In this document: positions 15,474 through 23,983 of the stretch, piece by piece
Position numbering within the stretch: the first letter of the stretch is position 1
Layout: each line of letters starts with the position of its first letter
Source of the DNA: Bin87 sp965204395
GTDB lineage: Bacteria > Chloroflexota > Dehalococcoidia > Lucifugimonadales > UBA3495
Length of the DNA: 64,000 bases
Direction of reading: 5' to 3'
Assembly (NCBI GenBank): GCA_965204395.1
Contig: OZ241987.1
Location: 4,340,001 to 4,404,000, forward strand
Notes under the pieces: generated by a model
Seen by the model: the letters and a program-made list of their open reading frames with translations, nothing else
What the model was told of the DNA's origin: nothing
The model's database searches: none
Position numbers and translations under genes: made by a program

Positions 15474-17336
15474 TTGTCGGTTCGCAACCTGGCCAACTTC
15501 CTGGTGCACCTGTTCGGCGACAGCGACGAACTGGAAGAAATTTACCTTTCGGCGGTACACGACCACTGCCTGTTTTGTCGGGAGCCGATCAACGATTCCA
15601 AATCTTACCTGGAATTCCGGGTATGTCCGTTTTGCCGGTTCCATTACACCCTGTCGGCGAGACAGCGGATCGAGATGATCGCGGACCGGCGAAGCTTCCG
15701 GGAACAGAACCGTTATGTGCGTTCGCTGTCCCCGTTGACGTTCTCCAACCGCTCTGACTCTATTCCGACTGAATACGATGCGGAGCTGACGGAGAATCAG
15801 GACCGGACCGGGTTGACCGAAGCCGCGGTGACCGGGACGTGCCGGATAGAAGGCAGGAACGTCGTGCTGATTGTCCTGGATTACGGGTTTATGGGTGGCA
15901 GCATGAGCAGCGTGGTCGGCGAAAAGGTCGCGCTGGCGTTTGAACTCGCTGCGCGCCGCAGTTTGCCAATGGTTGCGGTGGTGTCGGGAGGAGGGGCGAG
16001 AACTCAAGAAGGCGTGCTATCGCTGATGCAGATGGCGAAGACCGTTACCGCCGCCAACCGGCTCAGGGAGTCAGCCTCACCCTTTATCGCAGTGCTGGCA
16101 AACCCGTCTACTGGGCAAGCCTACGCCAGCTTCGCCAACCTGGCTGACATCATCATCGCGGAACCGGGTTCCGTGGTCGGACTGTCTCCCATTCGTACCA
16201 TGATTGAGGCGACCGGGCGGCAACTGCCTCCGGATGTGCACACCGCCGAGTATCACCTGCAACGTGGTTTGCTGGACAACGTGGTTGACCGGGAGAGCCT
16301 CCGGGGTCGTTTGAGCCGACTGCTGGATCTGCTGGTGGAACCGGAAGGGATTAAATTGGGACGGAGGGCGGTGTCCAGACTCCAAGCGCCGCCGGTTGAT
16401 GACACCGAGACGTGGGAGTCTTTGGCGGCGGTAACCCACGACGAACGGCCGGATGCTCTCTACTACATGCGGCACATCCTGCAGGAGTTTTTTGAAATTT
16501 GCGGCGACCGGGTCAGCGGGGATGACCGGTCCGTGGTGGGCGGGCTGGGGCTGTTGCGAGGGCACCCGGTGGTAGGGATTGGGCAGCAAAGGACCCACGC
16601 CGGCGACGCGGAAGGAAGCCGCTATCACATCAGGCCAGAGGGTCTGAGGAAGGCACAGAGACTGATGCGACTGGCCTCGCGGTTCAATCTGCCGCTGGTT
16701 ACCTTTATCGACTCACAGGGCGCGGATCCTCGCTTAGAATCCGAGGAGCAGGGCGTGGGCAACGCGATTGCGAGCAATCTATCGCTGATGCTTGACGCGG
16801 CGACGCCCGTCGTGTCGGTGATCATCGGTGAGTCGGGCAACGAAGCGGCGTTGGCAATGAGCGTGTCGGACCGGATCCTGATGCAGCAATACGCCGTCTA
16901 TTCGCCCATCTCCCTGCACCACACCGTGGGCGGGCCGTCTCGGGAGCGATACCTGACGCGTGAAGCGGCGGAGGTCCTGATGATGACGGCACGGGACTGC
17001 CAAGAATTGGGCATCATCGACCAGATCGTTCCGGAGCCAGCCGGCGGATCCCACAACGACCCACGCCGGGCCGCAGAGGACCTGGAATATTCCATCTACA
17101 GGCACCTGGCCGCAACGAGCCGAGTCTCGACCAGCAAGCTAATCAAGGGTCGCTACAGGAAATTCAGGCAGATGGGCGAACTCAACCCCTTTGCTCATTC
17201 CGCGATCCAACAGGAAGTTGCCGCGTTGCTACGGATGCACTGGGCAGGGGATCTCGGTATCGAAGAGGATTTGGCGTTGGACGCACGGGTCGAACCGCTG
17301 GCCCTGACGGAAGGGCTTGAAAGAGAAGCCTCATGA
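15474..17336 (+). CDS. accDA: Fused acetyl-CoA carboxylase carboxyltransferase beta-alpha (AccD-AccA)
   Basis: Transfers CO2 from carboxybiotin to acetyl-CoA, giving malonyl-CoA for fatty acid synthesis. One 620-residue chain holds both subunits. The AccD half begins with a zinc ribbon (C32, C35, C51, C54: C-x2-C-x15-C-x2-C) and has the crotonase-like oxyanion pattern MVAVVSGGGARTQEG. The AccA half starts about residue 320 (DALYYMRHILQEFFEICGDR) with LVTFIDSQGADPRLESEEQG and VVSVIIGESGNEAALAM. The TTG start at 15474 is supported by GAGGGAGG at 15461-15468. AccB/AccC are not in the window. A strong bidirectional terminator follows. Confidence 0.93.
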   Translation: MSVRNLANFLVHLFGDSDELEEIYLSAVHDHCLFCREPINDSKSYLEFRVCPFCRFHYTLSARQRIEMIADRRSFREQNRYVRSLSPLTFSNRSDSIPTEYDAELTENQDRTGLTEAAVTGTCRIEGRNVVLIVLDYGFMGGSMSSVVGEKVALAFELAARRSLPMVAVVSGGGARTQEGVLSLMQMAKTVTAANRLRESASPFIAVLANPSTGQAYASFANLADIIIAEPGSVVGLSPIRTMIEATGRQLPPDVHTAEYHLQRGLLDNVVDRESLRGRLSRLLDLLVEPEGIKLGRRAVSRLQAPPVDDTETWESLAAVTHDERPDALYYMRHILQEFFEICGDRVSGDDRSVVGGLGLLRGHPVVGIGQQRTHAGDAEGSRYHIRPEGLRKAQRLMRLASRFNLPLVTFIDSQGADPRLESEEQGVGNAIASNLSLMLDAATPVVSVIIGESGNEAALAMSVSDRILMQQYAVYSPISLHHTVGGPSRERYLTREAAEVLMMTARDCQELGIIDQIVPEPAGGSHNDPRRAAEDLEYSIYRHLAATSRVSTSKLIKGRYRKFRQMGELNPFAHSAIQQEVAALLRMHWAGDLGIEEDLALDARVEPLALTEGLEREAS

Positions 17337-17385
17337 TCCCGTGCGGGTGATCCCATCACCCGGACCAATAAACCAGGCAACAAAA

Positions 17386-17418
17386 AAGAGGCCTATCCCA
17401 ACATGAGGTAGGCCTCTT
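17386..17418. terminator. Bidirectional terminator between accDA and the Mrp gene
   Basis: AAGAGGCCTA (17386-17395) and TAGGCCTCTT (17409-17418) form a perfect 10-bp stem. A-run on the left and T-rich tail on the right allow use from both sides. Confidence 0.85.
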
Positions 17419-17433
17419 CATCTTTTCAGGACA

Positions 17434-18255
17434 CTACGCTTCCAGGCCGTGCGCCTTAAGACTTCCTCTCAACTGATCGGCGACCGAGGCGTATTCCGCT
17501 CCGACCGTGTCGTCCACCAGCACCGTCGGCTTGCTGGTGTCGCGATACGAGGGACGCAAAGACATGCTGCCCAGGAACGGTGCGTCGATATCATCGGCCA
17601 ATTGGCGACCGGCACCCTCCCCGAAGATCTCGCCGCAGTAGTTCTCCACGACGCCAACCACGTTGAGGTTGAGCTTGCGGATCATGTTGATGCACCGCCG
17701 GGCGTCGACAATCGCCAGGTCCTGCGGCGTGCTGACCACCACGAAGCCGTCCATCGGAAGCGTCTGCATAACCGTCAATGGAGAATCGGAGGTGCCTGGG
17801 GGCAGGTCCACGATGAGGTAATCGAGTTCACCCCAATCTGTGGCCTGGAGGAACTGGTTGATGGCGTTGTGGATCATCGGCCCACGCCAGATGATGGCCT
17901 CGTCCTCGTTCTCCTGGAAGAACGCCATCGAGACCACCTTGACGCCATGGCCCTGGGCTGGAGTGATCTGCCCCTCTCGGTAATCGGGTTTGTCCTCGAT
18001 ACCCATGACCCGGGTAACGTTGGGGCAATCAATGTCAACGTCCAGGAGGCCAACCCGCTCGCCCTGGGCGGCCAGCGTAGTGGCGAGGTTGCAGGCGACG
18101 GTGGTCTTGCCCACGCCGCCCTTGCCGCTGTACACGCCGATCTTGGTGCGTACGGAAGCGAGCCGATCGGTGATCTGGCGCTTCTGCTCCCACTGACGGC
18201 GAATCTGCTGTAGGCGGGCATTCTGTTGCGCGTTGGGTTGCTGGGGCGTAGCCAT
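17434..18255 (-). CDS. Mrp/NBP35-type Fe-S cluster carrier ATPase
   Basis: A deviant-Walker P-loop ATPase that carries and inserts Fe-S clusters. The Walker motif KGGVGKTT is at residues 45-52 (K45 and K50), with LLDVDIDCPNV (Walker A' region) and YLIVDLPPGTSD further on. At 273 residues it lacks the N-terminal MIP18 domain of long Mrp proteins, but a separate MIP18-like gene lies 45 bp upstream on the same strand. In the usual CxxC position (after VVEN) only NYCGEIFGEGAG is found, so the paired cysteines that bridge the cluster in a dimer are missing. Its cluster-binding mode is therefore unclear. Confidence 0.85.
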   Translation of the reverse strand: MATPQQPNAQQNARLQQIRRQWEQKRQITDRLASVRTKIGVYSGKGGVGKTTVACNLATTLAAQGERVGLLDVDIDCPNVTRVMGIEDKPDYREGQITPAQGHGVKVVSMAFFQENEDEAIIWRGPMIHNAINQFLQATDWGELDYLIVDLPPGTSDSPLTVMQTLPMDGFVVVSTPQDLAIVDARRCINMIRKLNLNVVGVVENYCGEIFGEGAGRQLADDIDAPFLGSMSLRPSYRDTSKPTVLVDDTVGAEYASVADQLRGSLKAHGLEA

Positions 18256-18300
18256 CGTGCGCTGGCCTCCGGGTCGGGGCGAGGTTGGTGGTGAATCGAG

Positions 18301-18609
18301 TTAGATGCCCAGCATGTTGCGGGCTTCCTCGCTGATCAGGTCGGGGGACCAGGGTGGATCAAAGGTGAGTTCGATGTTGACCTCTTCAACGCCCTCTACG
18401 TCCTGCACCGCCCATTCGGCCTGCTGAGCGATATGGGGACCCATGCCGCAGCCGGGGAAGGTCAGCGTCATCTGGACGAAAACATCGTTGGCGTCGCTGA
18501 CCTGTACGTCATAAATCAGGCCCAGATCCACGACGTTGACCGGGATTTCCGGGTCATATACCGTCCTGAGGGCTTCGTAGACTTCTTCACGATCAACTGT
18601 TGCCGGCAT
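18301..18609 (-). CDS. MIP18/SufT-type Fe-S assembly factor (DUF59)
   Basis: A 102-residue single-domain protein. The pattern VYEALRTVYDPEIPVNVVDLGLIYDV at the start and the motif TFPGCGMGPHIAQQAEWAV (with the conserved Cys) are the DUF59 family hallmarks. The C-terminus has ELTFDPPWSPDLISEEAR. AGGAGG before the ATG fixes the start. It is the first gene of a two-gene leftward unit with the Mrp ATPase; the two domains are fused in many bacteria, so they probably act together in Fe-S cluster delivery. Confidence 0.9.
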   Translation of the reverse strand: MPATVDREEVYEALRTVYDPEIPVNVVDLGLIYDVQVSDANDVFVQMTLTFPGCGMGPHIAQQAEWAVQDVEGVEEVNIELTFDPPWSPDLISEEARNMLGI

Positions 18610-18713
18610 TTTAGGCCTCCTATAATCCGAAGGTATGATCCGACATTATATCTGAAATAGTCCGGCGACGGGCACAGATAAGCCGGTGTCCGCAGGGCCT
18701 TTCCAAAGTTGAT

Positions 18714-18793
18714 CCGTCATTCCCTCGGAAGCGGGAACCAGGCGGTCATTGTGCTCAGATTGTTCTGGATTCCGGCTTCCGGCGGAATGACGG
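18714..18793. repeat. REP/MITE-like imperfect inverted repeat
   Basis: About 27 bp at 18714-18740 (CCGTCATTCCCTCGGAAGCG...) recurs as the reverse complement at the other end of the segment, finishing GGAATGACGG at 18784-18793, with few mismatches. The 80-bp unit lies between an Fe-S gene and an amidohydrolase gene. The CGTCATTCC...GGAATGACG style is typical of dispersed palindromic repeats in bacterial genomes. The surrounding gap (18610-18899) holds no gene. Confidence 0.6.
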
Positions 18794-18899
18794 TTTGGGG
18801 TGAAAGGACGCTAGTCGGGCCTTTGAAAAGGCCCTGCGGTGAACGGCGACGCCAATGTATGATGATCGCGATCAACTTAGAGCGCTCTGGAGATTGGAC

Positions 18900-20462
18900 A
18901 TGGTTGACATTTTGTTTGCCAACGGAAACGTGATTGACGGTACGGGCGCCGCTGCATTCCGAGGGAGCGTTGCGGTTACGGGAGACACTGTGCAGGTCAT
19001 CGTTGGCGATGCTTCGTCGGTGGGCGCCGGCCGGGTGGTAGATGCCAGCCGATATGTCATCTGTCCCGGTTTCATCGATATGCACTCACATTCCGACCTG
19101 AAGTTGCTCACCGAGCCAAATCATGAAGCGAAGGTTAGGCAGGGGGTTACTACCGAGGGTCTGGGAATGGATGGCCTGTCCTATGCGCCGACTACGCCTC
19201 GCGCGCTGGAGCAACTGCTGGTGTACCTGGCGGCCGTGAATGGGACACCGCCGGATGGTGTGCGTTGGAGCAGCGTCGCGGATTTCCTGGGGCTGTTCGA
19301 TGGCAATTCCGCCTGCAACGTGTTCCATTTCGTTCCCCACGCCGCGATCAGGGTCGCCGTGATGGGCTGGTCGTCGCGCCTGCCCACCGACGCCGAGTTG
19401 GCGCAGATGCAGGAGTTGACGCGCCAGGGAATGCGGGACGGCGCTTTCGGTTTTACCACCGGGCTGACCTATGCTCCCGGGGCCTACAGCAACACCGACG
19501 AATTGGCTTCCATCGCGTCCGTTGCTGCTGAGGAGGGCGGATTCTACTGCACGCACGCGCGCTACACGCTGGGAGATCGGCTCCTGGACCCGTTCCGGGA
19601 AGCGGTGGAGATCGGGCGACGGTCGGGTGCGCCGGTGCATATTTCGCACTACCACAGCCCAGTGGCCGGCTTGGGGGAGCAGATGACGGGGCTCGTGGAC
19701 GACGCCCGCAACCGGGATCAGGACGTGACCTACGACCAATATCCCTACCCGGCCGCCAGCACCATCCTGCACTCCCTCCTACCCTATTGGGTGCATGCCG
19801 GCGGGCCCCAAGCGCTGCTGACACGCATCGCAGACCCGCAAGTACGGGAGTTGATGGTCCAGGCGGTGGAACCCCAATGGGGTGGGCAGACCCTGGACAA
19901 CTACATATTTGCCCACATCGCCTCCGACAAGAACAAGGAATGGGAGGGGCGCTCGCTGGAGGAACTGGCCCTGCACCGGGGCGGGCGCATGGTCGATGCG
20001 GTGTGCGATTTGTTGCTGGAGGAGGACCTGCAGGTAGCGTTCGTCGCACGCACGGGCAACGTGGAGAACATCCGGGAAATCGCGTCCCACCCGGCGCAGA
20101 TGATCGGCACCGACGCCATCCTGACGGGCGGGCGGCCCAACCCGCGAACTTACGGCACGTACCCTTATGTTCTGGTGCAGTTCGTTCGTGGCGAGGGTCT
20201 TTTCTCACTGGAGGAAGCCATCCGCAAAATGACCGGAGCGCCGGCCGGACGGTTGGGGTTGTCGGATCGGGGCGTGATTCGTGACGGCGCGAAAGCCGAT
20301 CTGGTGCTGTTCGACCCGCAGACGGTGGACACTCCAGCTACGTTTGACGATCCGGTGCAGTTTCCGGTTGGCATCGATTACGTCGCCGTCAACGGGACGT
20401 TGGTGATTGACAGTGGGGAGCATACCGGTGCGCGGCCGGGGCGGGCGTTGCGGAGTCAGTAG
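18900..20462 (+). CDS. N-acyl-D-amino-acid deacylase-type amidohydrolase
   Basis: A 520-residue metal-dependent hydrolase of the D-aminoacylase/dihydroorotase-like branch. Start MVDILFANGNVIDGTGA; HxH metal site in GFIDMHSHSDLKLL near residue 60; FGFTTGLTYAPGAYSNTDEL near 183; further metal His in HISHYHSP; the end has RGVIRDGAKADLVLFDP, the usual composite beta-domain closing. Substrate may be an N-acyl-D-amino acid or a similar amide. The longer frame upstream of 18900 adds nothing recognisable. Stands alone, upstream of the acyl-CoA dehydrogenase pair. Confidence 0.85.
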   Translation: MVDILFANGNVIDGTGAAAFRGSVAVTGDTVQVIVGDASSVGAGRVVDASRYVICPGFIDMHSHSDLKLLTEPNHEAKVRQGVTTEGLGMDGLSYAPTTPRALEQLLVYLAAVNGTPPDGVRWSSVADFLGLFDGNSACNVFHFVPHAAIRVAVMGWSSRLPTDAELAQMQELTRQGMRDGAFGFTTGLTYAPGAYSNTDELASIASVAAEEGGFYCTHARYTLGDRLLDPFREAVEIGRRSGAPVHISHYHSPVAGLGEQMTGLVDDARNRDQDVTYDQYPYPAASTILHSLLPYWVHAGGPQALLTRIADPQVRELMVQAVEPQWGGQTLDNYIFAHIASDKNKEWEGRSLEELALHRGGRMVDAVCDLLLEEDLQVAFVARTGNVENIREIASHPAQMIGTDAILTGGRPNPRTYGTYPYVLVQFVRGEGLFSLEEAIRKMTGAPAGRLGLSDRGVIRDGAKADLVLFDPQTVDTPATFDDPVQFPVGIDYVAVNGTLVIDSGEHTGARPGRALRSQ

Positions 20463-20670
20463 AGCGCGGCGGCAGTTGAGAGGTAATTCCACTCTGCGCC
20501 TGCGGCTGAGGGAGAATGACGTGGGAATGCGCATCCTGCCTCGATAAATCGCCACGCCTGTCGCTATCACCCTGCCACCAAAGGCAGACGTGCCGCACGC
20601 TGCCCTGTTTCATCGAGGGAGAAGGAATTTTTGGCACGGCGGGTATTCCTCGCGCTGAAAGTGGGCCATG

Positions 20671-20699
20671 TTGCCCCTCCTATCCCCATAGGGCATAAT
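20671..20699 (+). promoter_or_regulatory. Probable promoter of the acyl-CoA dehydrogenase pair
   Basis: TTGCCC (20671-20676), 17-bp spacer and CATAAT (20694-20699). It lies 57 bp before ATG 20756. The rest of the 20463-20755 gap shows no gene. Confidence 0.5.
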
Positions 20700-20755
20700 T
20701 GCGGCCTGAATTCACGCAGGCATCATGCCGGCTGGGGCCGGCCGCGAGGCACATC

Positions 20756-21988
20756 ATGGACTTTGAACCCCGTTATACCGCCGAGCAGGAAGCGTTCCGC
20801 ACCGAGGTGCAGGAGTGGCTTCGAGACAACATTCCGTCCGGCATCGAGCATCCCGCCGACTCCATCGACCTTACCTACGAGCAGTACCAGCTCCGGCGCG
20901 ATCTGGGGCGAAAATTGGGCGAAAAGGGCTGGCTGTGGCCGACGGCGCCGGAGGAATACGGCGGTGGTGGTTTGACCGTCGACCACTCAGTGGTTTTGGA
21001 AGAGGAGATAGACGGCTACAACCTTTCGCTCCCGCCCTATTACGACTCCGGCGGCCGGTTGGGGGGCAACTCCATCCTGGTGTGGGGCTCCGAAGAGCAG
21101 AAGCAAGAATTCTTGCCCAAGATTTTCAAAGGTGAAATCCGCACGTGGCAGTTGCTGACCGAGCCTGAAGCCGGCTCTGACCTGGCCAATGCCAAGACAG
21201 CCGCCCGGCGCGACGGGGATGACTACGTCATCAACGGCCAGAAGGTGTACGTGGGCAGCGCCCACGGCTCCGACTACATGTGGACCATCACCTGCACCGA
21301 TCCGGAAGGGGACCGCCACCAGAACCTGAGCTGGTTCATGGTCCCGTCCGACCTTCCCGGAATCAGCGTGTTTCCCATGGATTTGCTCTCTTCGGCGGGC
21401 GAATCGGGCGCGGGTTCCGGCGTGAAGAACATCGTCTATTTCGACAACGTGCGCGTTCCGGCCCGCAACCTCATCGGCGGGGAGAACGAAGGCTGGAAAG
21501 TTGCCACGACCCACCTGGAGCTGGAACACGGCACGGGCGGGCGAATTGGCCGCAACTGGATCGTCGACCGCATCTTTGAGTACTGCACTACCAACAACCG
21601 GCGCGGCGAAGCCCTCAGCAAGGACCCGGATGTGCGCGAGCGGTTGATCGACATTTACATCGACGCAGAGATCGGGCGACTGTTCCAACTGCGCAACTAC
21701 TGGATGCGGCATAGCGGCGCCCACATCACTTACGAAGGCCCGCAGGCCTCATACTTCCGCAAGATGTCCGGCCTGCGCATTGCCACCGGCATCCTGGACA
21801 TCCTGGGCCCTGCTGCATTGACCAAAGATTCGCAGTGGGGAGCCGGGGAGGGCCACATAGAGGCTCACCAGCGGGCGGCAATCATCGCCCTGCATCCTGG
21901 CGGGACCACCGACATCCAGAAGGTCATCATGTCCCGGCGGATCGGTATCGGCCGGCAGCAACGGGAACGGGCCGGCGCCCTGGCCTGA
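20756..21988 (+). CDS. Acyl-CoA dehydrogenase (first of a pair)
   Basis: FAD enzyme for alpha,beta-dehydrogenation of an acyl-CoA. Start MDFEPRYTAEQEAFRTEV; GWLWPTAPEEYGGGGL near residue 60; the FAD/substrate signature LLTEPEAGSDLANAKT near 132; then DGDDYVINGQKVYVGSAH. The length is 410. ATG 20756 is chosen as the first in-frame Met of the homologous region. The second dehydrogenase gene begins 51 bp downstream, so the two may form a heteromeric enzyme, as described for some steroid side-chain dehydrogenases. Substrate unknown. Confidence 0.88.
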   Translation: MDFEPRYTAEQEAFRTEVQEWLRDNIPSGIEHPADSIDLTYEQYQLRRDLGRKLGEKGWLWPTAPEEYGGGGLTVDHSVVLEEEIDGYNLSLPPYYDSGGRLGGNSILVWGSEEQKQEFLPKIFKGEIRTWQLLTEPEAGSDLANAKTAARRDGDDYVINGQKVYVGSAHGSDYMWTITCTDPEGDRHQNLSWFMVPSDLPGISVFPMDLLSSAGESGAGSGVKNIVYFDNVRVPARNLIGGENEGWKVATTHLELEHGTGGRIGRNWIVDRIFEYCTTNNRRGEALSKDPDVRERLIDIYIDAEIGRLFQLRNYWMRHSGAHITYEGPQASYFRKMSGLRIATGILDILGPAALTKDSQWGAGEGHIEAHQRAAIIALHPGGTTDIQKVIMSRRIGIGRQQRERAGALA

Positions 21989-22039
21989 CGACATCCGGCA
22001 CTTAACGTCCAGCGGTAACCGCGCAGGAGCTAACATTCG

Positions 22040-23182
22040 ATGGATTTGTCCCTTACGGAAGAACAGGAAATGCTGAAGGCGGCGGTACGCCGCTTCGTGG
22101 ACACTGAATACCCCAAGGAAACATTGCTGGAACTGTCCGCCACCGGTCAGAGCGCTCCGTCGGAGCCGTGGTCAAAGCTGGCTTCGACCGGTTGGCTGGG
22201 TATCATCATCCCGACCGAGTACGGCGGAGAAGGTGGTTCGTTCACCGATGCCGGCGTATTGTTTGAAGAGCTAGGGCGCGGCCCGGTTCCGGGACCGCAC
22301 CTGAGCAGCGCGGCGCTGGGAGCCCTTGCGATCCTGGAAGCGGGAACGGAAGAGCAGAAGCGGTCGTTGCTGCCCGACATCGCGGCCGGCCGTCGCACCG
22401 TCGCTCTGGCGATCACGGAGGCCGACTACCAGTGGGATGAGTCCGACGTGCAGGCCATCGCTGCGTCCGAAGGCGACGGATTCCGGATCTCGGGAACCAA
22501 GGTTTACGTGTACGACGCGGCGGCGGCCACCGACCTGATCTGCGCCGTACGAACCGAGAATCGCCAGCACGTAGGACTGGTGGTTGTGCCTGCCGACGCT
22601 CCAGGGGTCTCGGTCCGCAAGCTGGAAGGTTTCGCCTGGAACTTGGCAGAGGTTCGCCTGGACGGGGTGCAGGTCGGTCAGTCGGCAGTGCTTTCGGGAC
22701 GCGCCATGCCGGGTTCCAGCCCGTTTTCGGGCGGTTGGCTGGCGTTGGAACAGGCGGTGGCCGCCGCTATTCCCCTGTTGTGCGCGTACCAGGTTGGTGG
22801 TTCGCAGCAGGTGTACGAGATGTCGGTGGATTACAGCCGTACCCGTATTCAGTTCGGCACTCCAATTGGCAGGTTCCAGCGGGTCCAGGACCATATAATC
22901 AACCTGGTCAACGAGCTAGACTCGGCCCGGTGGACGACGTACGAAGCACTGTGGAAGCTGGACTCCGAACGCGAGGCCGCCGACAGCATCCACCTGGCGA
23001 AGACCGTGAGCAGCGCCGCCTACTACAACGCGTGCAACCACGCCCATGAGGTTCACGCCGGCGTGGGCAGCACGACCGAATACGGTCTTACTCTGCACAC
23101 CACGGCTTCGCGGACTTTGTACCAATTCCTGGGTGATCCGAAGTTCCACCGGCGACGGCTGGCGGACGCTTTGGGCCTGTAA
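22040..23182 (+). CDS. Acyl-CoA dehydrogenase (second of a pair)
   Basis: A 380-residue protein. Start MDLSLTEEQEMLKAAVRRFV; TGWLGIIIPTEYGGEGGSFTD near residue 50; FEELGRGPVPGP near 78. The usual signature is poorly kept: TEADYQWDES stands where TEP.AGSD is expected. C-terminal blocks (YSRTRIQFGTPIGRFQRVQDHIIN near 270; GVGSTTEYGLTLHTTASR near 345) are typical. With one good-signature and one weak-signature partner, the genes look like alpha/beta subunits of one heteromeric enzyme. Downstream terminator at 23212-23232. Confidence 0.87.
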   Translation: MDLSLTEEQEMLKAAVRRFVDTEYPKETLLELSATGQSAPSEPWSKLASTGWLGIIIPTEYGGEGGSFTDAGVLFEELGRGPVPGPHLSSAALGALAILEAGTEEQKRSLLPDIAAGRRTVALAITEADYQWDESDVQAIAASEGDGFRISGTKVYVYDAAAATDLICAVRTENRQHVGLVVVPADAPGVSVRKLEGFAWNLAEVRLDGVQVGQSAVLSGRAMPGSSPFSGGWLALEQAVAAAIPLLCAYQVGGSQQVYEMSVDYSRTRIQFGTPIGRFQRVQDHIINLVNELDSARWTTYEALWKLDSEREAADSIHLAKTVSSAAYYNACNHAHEVHAGVGSTTEYGLTLHTTASRTLYQFLGDPKFHRRRLADALGL

Positions 23183-23211
23183 CGGCAGGCGGAGAAAACC
23201 CCTAAAACTTG

Positions 23212-23232
23212 GGGCGGGTTGCTGACCCGCCC
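23212..23232. terminator. Terminator between acyl-CoA dehydrogenase and kinase-like gene
   Basis: GGGCGGGT (23212-23219) and ACCCGCCC (23225-23232) form a perfect 8-bp stem with a 5-base loop, followed by TTCTCATTT. Confidence 0.75.
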
Positions 23233-23239
23233 TTCTCAT

Positions 23240-23938
23240 TTAAATCTGGCCCATGTCCTTTACCGCTTCCTGCACTTCCTTTTGGAGCGCCTGGAACACC
23301 TCGCTCACGCTGCCTCGGGCGTCGATGGTGGTGAACTCGTGCTCCTTGGCCAAGCTTCGGAATTCGTCCAGCAGCGCGCTCTGGTAACGAATGAAGTTAT
23401 CGTGCAGATCCGGCCCCCTGAGGAAATCCTCGCCCGATTCCCAGTGGTCCAACTGCCGCACCGCCAGCACTCGTGGGAGCAGCTGTTCAACGTCCACGTC
23501 CAGGTAGAGGACACGGTCGGGAATCGCGGCAAATTCAAACACGTCGTTCAGCCAACGAGCCGGCACTCCACGCACGCGGGCTCGAGCGATGATGGAGAAG
23601 ATATAACGGTCGACGAGCGCGACCATCCCGGTTCGCAACGCTGGGACTATGCTCTTTTCGAGCCGGTCCCAGAAGTCCGTCGCGTAAAACAGGTTCAGGG
23701 TCAACGCGTCGAGCGTGTTGCCACGCATGGCCCGGTTGATGCCCGATGCGGCCAGCTCAGAACGCCGGAACCCGGTAACGGTAACAGCGTATCCTTCAGC
23801 CTCCAGCCACTCTTGCAACATCGCGATTTGCGTCGACCGCCCGACTCCGTCCGTGCCTTCCAGCACGATCAAACGGCCGGGGGTCTCCTCGCCGCTTACG
23901 TTGGGCGGAGTGTGGCCGTAAAACCTGATTATGTCCAT
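23240..23938 (-). CDS. Thymidylate-kinase-like protein with altered P-loop
   Basis: A 232-residue protein of the TMK fold. The loop LEGTDGVGRST at residues 26-36 has Arg (R34) where the Walker A lysine is invariant. A DRY-like motif (LVDRYIFSIIARARVRG) and the LID-like region (WESGEDFLRGPDLHDNFIRYQ) are present. It is the last gene of a three-gene leftward run after a Ppx/GppA phosphatase and a second TMK-like protein, with 45 bp between the two. The Lys-to-Arg change suggests weak or no kinase activity, or a regulatory partner role. It is unlikely to be the housekeeping dTMP kinase. Confidence 0.75.
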   Translation of the reverse strand: MDIIRFYGHTPPNVSGEETPGRLIVLEGTDGVGRSTQIAMLQEWLEAEGYAVTVTGFRRSELAASGINRAMRGNTLDALTLNLFYATDFWDRLEKSIVPALRTGMVALVDRYIFSIIARARVRGVPARWLNDVFEFAAIPDRVLYLDVDVEQLLPRVLAVRQLDHWESGEDFLRGPDLHDNFIRYQSALLDEFRSLAKEHEFTTIDARGSVSEVFQALQKEVQEAVKDMGQI

Positions 23939-23983
23939 CTCATCGCTCCGATCAGGGATTCGCCAATGGCAAGGAAGACTGGG

